In this document: positions 58,771 to 64,000 of the stretch, piece by piece | Position numbering within the stretch: position 1 is the first letter of the stretch | Layout of the letters: each line of letters begins with the position of its first letter | Assembly (NCBI GenBank): GCA_032622095.1 | Contig: CP136062.1 | Span: 199,587,887 to 199,651,886, forward strand | DNA: 64,000 nt | Source: Siphonodentalium dalli | Taxonomy: Eukaryota > Mollusca > Scaphopoda > Gadilida > Siphonodentaliidae | Reading direction: 5' to 3' | Program-made: the position numbers and the translations under genes | The notes under the pieces: generated by a model | Databases searched by the model: none | The model's input: the letters and a program-made list of their open reading frames with translations, nothing else | Told to the model about the DNA's origin: nothing

Positions 58771-59359
58771 TTTATGTGGCATTATTTTATCGACGAACTA
58801 CAATCTACAAAGACATAAACAGATTAAACACGGAGTTATGTCCGAGACAAAACCAACTCTCTTCGGAGAAGATACCGATGAATCTGACGAAGCGGGTCTA
58901 GATTCAGATGAAGATGAACGGGGAACTCTATCAGATTCAGAGGATGATACTATCGCCGGTAGTAGAACGGTATTCGGCCGTAAGAAAGCTGCGCGATGCG
59001 TCAATGAGATGAACACATTCAAAAGTATGATGAAACGCGTCATCGATGATGTGAAAGCATTGTCTGATAAGTTTGATCAACTGATGGAAGAAGAGGGCGT
59101 GTCGGGAGAAGAGGATGATGGAAAAGCTCAGCTAGAACGCATCGACACAGAGTTTTCTCTCTTTCTCAAAAGTTACAGACGATTGATAGAATACCAGCAT
59201 CGATTGAAAACATCCCGCATACATAACGCTATCATGAAGAAAATGGTCAAACTGACCAAACACGGATATAATAATGAATGGGCTGCGGATGAAGCGATGA
59301 GAAAATTCAAGAAACTCTTAGAAGTAAATCTAACGGGCGAAGATTCAGACAATGATTAA
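58757..59359 (+). CDS. C2H2 zinc-finger acidic helical protein, copy 2
   Basis: Same 200-residue protein as copy 1. In its frame a TAA lies about 12 nt upstream of the ATG, so it cannot be a simple in-frame extension of the poly-Q ORF. No intron-like donor and acceptor fit in the short interval. The gene closes with AATAAA at 59,365-59,370, only 6 nt after the stop. The absence of introns and the tight flanks resemble DNA virus or mobile-element genes more than host genes. Confidence 0.7.
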   Translation: MHGCDLCGIILSTNYNLQRHKQIKHGVMSETKPTLFGEDTDESDEAGLDSDEDERGTLSDSEDDTIAGSRTVFGRKKAARCVNEMNTFKSMMKRVIDDVKALSDKFDQLMEEEGVSGEEDDGKAQLERIDTEFSLFLKSYRRLIEYQHRLKTSRIHNAIMKKMVKLTKHGYNNEWAADEAMRKFKKLLEVNLTGEDSDND

Positions 59360-59364
59360 ATTTC

Positions 59365-59370
59365 AATAAA
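59365..59370 (+). terminator. Polyadenylation signal, copy 2
   Basis: AATAAA 6 nt after the stop of the 200-codon ORF, with T/G-containing sequence downstream. Confidence 0.65.
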
Positions 59371-60660
59371 CTTCATCAACATGTTATTCTCGTCTTCGTT
59401 ATATATCTATAAGTGGGGAAGGGGGTTTCACCAATATTACATCACGTCCCTTACCGCGTGTCACTTTAACATTCCACACCGTGCGTGTATTATCCCCCTT
59501 TAATTATGTCATAGCATTGGTACATAGAAGACTGTATAACACTATGCCTATGTCTGTATCTGTTGTCACACCGTGAGTGGATTGTCCGCCTTTAATGATG
59601 TCATAGCGTGTGTATATGCAAGACAGTATAACCCTATGATAATGCCTGTAGCTGTTGTTGGTAAGATGTGAAATATAAATTTCAAGGTTCAATTCATTCG
59701 TGTAGTAATTTTGTATATGTTCAACGCTCTTCATTCGTGCGTTTGTATTGTTAACATTCATTCATAATGAGTGTCCCTTTAGAGTGTCTTGTGTTCCTTT
59801 AAGATTCAAATACCAATATTACATCACGTCCCTTGTTTCGTGTCACTTTAACTCCTTGAGTGTATTGCCCCTTCGAATGATGTCATAGCATGGGTACATG
59901 TAAGATAGTATAACACTATGACTATGTCTGTATCTGTTGTTGGTAAGATGTGAAAATATAAATTTCAGTTCATTCGTGTAGTAATTTCGTATATGTTCAA
60001 CGCTCTTCATTCGTAAGAGTAATTACCAACTGGAAGTTGTACTATTTTTGATAAACATCGGATTTGCTCATCAGACGATAAGCTGACAATATTTACGTAT
60101 GGTCTAATTAGATTCATGCATAAATGTAAGGTAATTTTTGTTATGGTCAAGTTTTTTGTTAAGACCATGTTCTAACATAGATCGATAAATAAGTTAAAGG
60201 TCATTATATTCCACAGTCAAATCTATTGGTGATCGAATTTGATAACTATTTTATTGGAACAACTAAGAGTATTATTTACGTGAGATCAATGAGTCCAATT
60301 ATTATAAATAATAAATTGCAGGCATCGGTGGATACCCGATTGCCACATTTAGTGATCACGTGATAAACTGATAAAATGTCCAAGTGACGTACTATAATGA
60401 GCAAAAAAAAATGAGTTGACCTTCGGCTTCGTCCCGATTGGGTACTGAGCTGACAACGGGGATAAATTGACCAATGACTGCTATTGTATCCTTTTGACAG
60501 ATATGTGTGCGCAGACTCGTTTGATGTTCGCTATCGCATTACTATGTTTTAATAGCCAAGTCTTCACTTCTCGTCTGACTCTCTTACCGTCAAGACCTGT
60601 CTACACAGTACTTCTCCGGCAGACTATTCATCCACTGATAGGCCTACATACAGGTATGCC
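59371..60660. other. Noncoding, internally repetitive segment of the palindrome arm
   Basis: Short phrases recur within it: GACGTGATGTAATATTGG with its upstream TTAAAGTGACACG (twice, seen here as reverse complements), and a unit of about 125 bp with CATAGTGTTATAC and CTATGACATCATT (several times). Part matches sequence near 54,141-54,420 in the opposite orientation. An 85-codon ORF (59,504-59,761, minus) is not well supported, because most differences among copies change amino acids. Confidence 0.5.
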
Positions 60661-60901
60661 CATTTTTTTGCTCATTTGCTCATTTTTATTGCTCATTTTA
60701 TTGCTCATTTGTTTGCTCATTTGCTCATTTATTTGCTCATTTGCTCATTTTTATTGCTCATTTGCTCATTTTCTTGCTCATTTGCTCATTTTCTTGCTCA
60801 TTTGCTCATTTTTTTGCTCATTTGCTCATTTTTATTGCTCATTTGCTCATTTTCTTGCTCATTTGCTCATTTTTTTGCTCATTTGCTCATTTTTTTGCTC
60901 A
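60661..60901. repeat. TGCTCAT tandem array, right arm
   Basis: Reverse complement of the 54,452-55,024 array, shortened to about 240 bp where the palindrome ends. Confidence 0.9.
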
Positions 60902-60949
60902 TATAACGAGTTTTCGGTTTCTGATAATCTCGATATTAAAAAATGTCGA

Positions 60950-61324
60950 ATGTTAAATTATTTGCGTGTAATATCTTTCGTTATTTTTTTTTGTTCAAAT
61001 ATTTTTCATGAAATTATTAATCGATGTTTAGAAAATAGCTTTATTGGACATTGTGACCATCGATATGAATGCATACATTCCAGTGTTTTATCGGACGCAG
61101 TTCATATAATTGTCATACCTGAAAATAGACACTATTACTTTTACATAAATAATAAAGAGCGTTTATTCTTTACACTCTCTCTATCCCATATGACAGGTGT
61201 GTATTATCGTGAATTATTGGAAGTATTGAGACTAACGGTCGAAAATTGTAATGTGAAATTACAACCCTCCAGAATGAATTGTCATATTCGCTGTACACGC
61301 AATCACACGCGACATTGGTGGTAA
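60950..61324 (+). CDS. Uncharacterised 124-codon ORF, second copy
   Basis: Same ORF as 53,276-53,650. Its frame happens to be open upstream through the TGCTCAT array, giving a 285-codon fusion ORF from 60,467; this fusion is a product of the junction and I do not treat it as a gene. Confidence 0.28.
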   Translation: MLNYLRVISFVIFFCSNIFHEIINRCLENSFIGHCDHRYECIHSSVLSDAVHIIVIPENRHYYFYINNKERLFFTLSLSHMTGVYYRELLEVLRLTVENCNVKLQPSRMNCHIRCTRNHTRHWW

Positions 61325-61490
61325 CAATGTGTCTTTCACACCTTTGCTTTACCAAATGAATTATATTATTTCCCCGGTCACAGTTATATGCTATTCAGAA
61401 AACATATCGATTTAATGTCTGAACAAACGAGTTAGTATCAATTAAGGTTGATAAACTGTGTCATTCACACGATAATTAGTTAGCCAAAAC

Positions 61491-61700
61491 ATGCATACGT
61501 CCAGGACACTCAATTATAGAAATTGCTTTGATGACATTGTTATAACAACATTACGTAATAACCACTTATCGCCCCACATTCATACTTACGCTTTGGACAT
61601 TTTATCAGTTTATCACGTGATCACTAAATGTGGCAATCGGGTATCCACCGATGCCTGCAATATATTATTTATAATAATTGGACTCATTGATCTCACGTGA
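61491..61700 (+). CDS. Uncharacterised 69-codon ORF, second copy
   Basis: Identical protein to 53,817-54,026 despite one base change that is silent in this frame (CATGTG versus CACGTG). No family recognised. Confidence 0.25.
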   Translation: MHTSRTLNYRNCFDDIVITTLRNNHLSPHIHTYALDILSVYHVITKCGNRVSTDACNILFIIIGLIDLT

Positions 61701-62638
61701 ATAATACTCTTAGTTGTTCCAATAAAATAGTTATCAAATTCGATCACCAATAGATTTGACTGTGGAATGTAATGACGTTTAACTTATTTATCGATCTAAA
61801 GGGACACTCATTATGAATGAATGTTAACAATACAAGCGCACGAATGAAGAGCGTTGAACATATACGAAATTACTACACGAATGAATTGAACCTACTGTGG
61901 GGTCCGACGGCGGCGGACCCCGGCGGCGGTGGCGACACCGCCGCCGCAGTAAAATATCGCAATACCGCAATGCCGCCACCGCCGCCGCCGGCGGCGGTGA
62001 GAGCTTTCCGATGAATGGCAACAAGCCATATTTCCGACTAACTCCTGAAAAGTTACCTATAATTCTGCTGTGGTTAAACAGTCCATTATTTAGTGCATAA
62101 CTGTATCATCATGTCAGTCACCAGGTTACACATATCTATATAATAGAGTGTTCATATTGAAATCACTCATAATTGCATTGACATTTGGATAGGTAGGGGT
62201 GGCGACACCGCCGCCGCAGTAAAATATCGCAATACCGCAATGCCGCCGCCGCCGCCGCCGCCGGCGGCGGTGAGAGCTTTCCGATGAATGGCAACAAGCC
62301 ATATTTCCGACTAACTCCTGAAAAGTTACCTATAATTCTGCTGTGGTTAAGCAGTCCATTATTTAGTGCATAACTGTATCATCATGTCAGTCACCAGGTT
62401 ACACATATCTATATAATAGAGTGTTCATATTGAAATCACTCATAATTGCATTGACATTTGGATAGGTAGGTTGTATTGTAGCTAATGTGATAAATTTGTA
62501 TCCAGTACAAACAACAATAAGAGACGTTGTGAACGACAGCCTGAACTAGTTAACTAGTCCACCACGTTTCCCTTGTTTCTGTTCTATATAAATATAGGTG
62601 CATAGAAGAACGCTCGATTTCACTGATTATATAGGAAA

Positions 62639-62726
62639 ATGAAGTATCAATGTGAAGAGTGCTTAAGTGTCTATGCTTGGCAAGATAGTTTGAAGCGTCA
62701 TATCAAAGTTAAACACACACCTTCAG

Positions 62727-62757
<31 letters not shown>

Positions 62758-62848
62758 GTATCATCAGCCACATCAGCCACAACAACAACAACAAATACTT
62801 ATAAGAGTGATGGTTCTTCCAATAATTCGCGATAATGCACGGGTGTGA
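62639..62848 (+). CDS. Short C2H2 finger / poly-Q ORF, copy 3
   Basis: Identical at protein level to the other two copies, including the length of the Gln run, which usually changes quickly. This points to very recent duplication or gene conversion. A TATA box lies about 50 nt upstream. Confidence 0.6.
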
Positions 62849-63437
62849 TTTATGTGGCATTATTTTATCGACGAACTACAATCTACAAAGACATAAACAG
62901 ATTAAACATGGAGTTATGTCCGAGACAAAACCAACTCTCTTCGGAGAAGATACCGATGAATCTGACGAAGCGGGTCTAGATTCAGATGAAGATGAACGGG
63001 GAACTCTATCAGATTCAGAGGATGATACTATCGCCGGTAGTAGAACGGTATTCGGCCGTAAGAAAGCTGCGCGATGCGTCAATGAGATGAACACATTCAA
63101 AAGTATGATGAAACGCGTCATCGATGATGTGAAAGCATTGTCTGATAAGTTTGATCAACTGATGGAAGAAGAGGGCGTGTCGGGAGAAGAGGATGATGGA
63201 AAAGCTCAGCTAGAACGCATCGACACAGAGTTTTCTCTCTTTCTCAAAAGTTACAGACGATTGATAGAATACCAGCATCGATTGAAAACATCCCGCATAC
63301 ATAACGCTATCATGAAGAAAATGGTCAAACTGACCAAACACGGATATAATAATGAATGGGCTGCGGATGAAGCGATGAGAAAATTCAAGAAACTCTTAGA
63401 AGTAAATCTAACGGGCGAAGATTCAGACAATGATTAA
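62835..63437 (+). CDS. C2H2 zinc-finger acidic helical protein, copy 3
   Basis: Identical at protein level to copies 1 and 2. Its only DNA difference that I saw (near 62,909) is silent. An AATAAA follows at 63,443-63,448. The downstream sequence continues as in the right arm to the end of the window. Confidence 0.7.
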   Translation: MHGCDLCGIILSTNYNLQRHKQIKHGVMSETKPTLFGEDTDESDEAGLDSDEDERGTLSDSEDDTIAGSRTVFGRKKAARCVNEMNTFKSMMKRVIDDVKALSDKFDQLMEEEGVSGEEDDGKAQLERIDTEFSLFLKSYRRLIEYQHRLKTSRIHNAIMKKMVKLTKHGYNNEWAADEAMRKFKKLLEVNLTGEDSDND

Positions 63438-64000
63438 ATTTCAATAAACTTCATCAACATGTTATTCTCGTCTTCGTTATATATCTATAAGTGGGGGAGG
63501 GGGTTTCACCAATATTACATCACGTCCCTTACCGCGTGTCACTTTAACATTCCACACCGTGCGTGTATTATCCCCCTTTAATTATGTCATAGCATTGGTA
63601 CATAGAAGACTGTATAACACTATGCCTATGTCTGTATCTGTTGTCACACCGTGAGTGGATTGTCCGCCTTTAATGATGTCATAGCGTGTGTATATGCAAG
63701 ACAGTATAACCCTATGATAATGCCTGTAGCTGTTGTTGGTAAGATGTGAAATATAAATTTCAAGGTTCAATTCATTCGTGTAGTAATTTTGTATATGTTC
63801 AACGCTCTTCATTCGTGCGTTTGTATTGTTAACATTCATTCATAATGAGTGTCCCTTTAGAGTGTCTTGTGTTCCTTTAAGATTCAAATACCAATATTAC
63901 ATCACGTCCCTTGTTTCGTGTCACTTTAACTCCTTGAGTGTATTGCCCCTTCGAATGATGTCATAGCATGGGTACATGTAAGATAGTATAACACTATGAC

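Larger units (their letters stand above)
57843..60901. repeat. Right arm of the 6.1-kb palindrome
   Basis: Mirror of 54,784-57,842. I saw one substitution outside repeats, near 59,416 (GGGGAAGGGGG versus GGGGGAGGGGG in the other copies). The arm breaks off inside the TGCTCAT array at 60,901, where block X copy 2 follows. Confidence 0.93.
60902..61893. repeat. Block X, copy 2
   Basis: Direct copy of 53,228-54,219. The right edge stops in ATTGAACCT, where the first copy continues but this one joins the palindrome-core sequence ACTGTGGGGTCCG. Confidence 0.93.
61894..64000. repeat. Third copy of the palindrome half, direct orientation
   Basis: It repeats 57,813 onward with an offset of 4,081, falling to 4,078 after triplet losses in the CGG repeats. 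It includes both CGG units, the zinc-finger pair and the downstream noncoding repeats, and continues to the window edge. It shares GGGGGAGGGGG with the left arm, and carries a private base change near 62,909 (CATGGA for CACGGA). It is not a plain re-read of the right arm. Confidence 0.93.

Noticed and set aside
60467-61324. 285-codon plus-strand ORF
   Set aside because: It fuses tandem-array translation with the block X ORF across a rearrangement junction, so only the block X part is worth listing.

Overview
The window looks like a transposon-rich, gene-poor stretch of an animal nuclear genome, most likely a marine invertebrate. The reasons are: AT-rich DNA, no bacterial gene organisation, one intact Ty3/Gypsy retrotransposon, decayed non-LTR reverse transcriptases, and many non-autonomous DNA transposons with terminal inverted repeats and target-site duplications (TSDs). 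A degenerate repeat built on GATAACTCGAT resembles repeats I associate with molluscs, but this is a weak clue and the phylum is not settled. I found no convincing single-copy host gene. Layout: 0.67-1.06 kb holds a TTAA-flanked miniature transposon (MITE) with two mirrored hairpins. 2.1-10.5 kb is a complete minus-strand Ty3/Gypsy element with 738-bp LTRs that differ at one base. Its gag and pol are intact and joined by a clear -1 ribosomal frameshift signal, and it sits inside an older TTAA-flanked MITE whose uninterrupted relatives lie at 25.2 and 29.8 kb. 13.7-36.4 kb is a mosaic of MITEs, foldback elements and degenerate tandem repeats, including a family that makes 7-bp TSDs (15.1, 27.1 and 34.5 kb). 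38.1-39.5 kb is a broken LINE. 39.6-51.5 kb is a large inverted repeat, with arms of about 3.3-3.4 kb around a 5.2-kb spacer that holds a MITE and a second reverse transcriptase relic. From 53.2 kb to the right edge lies the most unusual part: a nearly perfect palindrome with arms of about 3.06 kb centred at 57,842, followed by direct copies of its pieces. Each arm carries a compact gene pair: a short C2H2 zinc-finger/poly-Q ORF overlapping a 200-aa ORF with a second C2H2 finger, an acidic stretch and a predicted helical C-terminus. A TATA box lies about 50 nt upstream and an AATAAA 6 nt after the stop. Three almost identical copies of the pair are present, one on the minus strand and two on the plus. 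The palindrome centre is a CGG/GCC-rich hairpin block derived in part from a foldback element that also occurs alone at 28.85 kb. How the parts relate: the Gypsy element is self-sufficient for Gag-Pol production. The MITEs carry no transposase and would depend on enzymes encoded elsewhere. The zinc-finger pair has compact, virus-like or mobile-element-like architecture, and I infer that it belongs to a larger element or integrated DNA virus not otherwise visible here; its identity is unproven.
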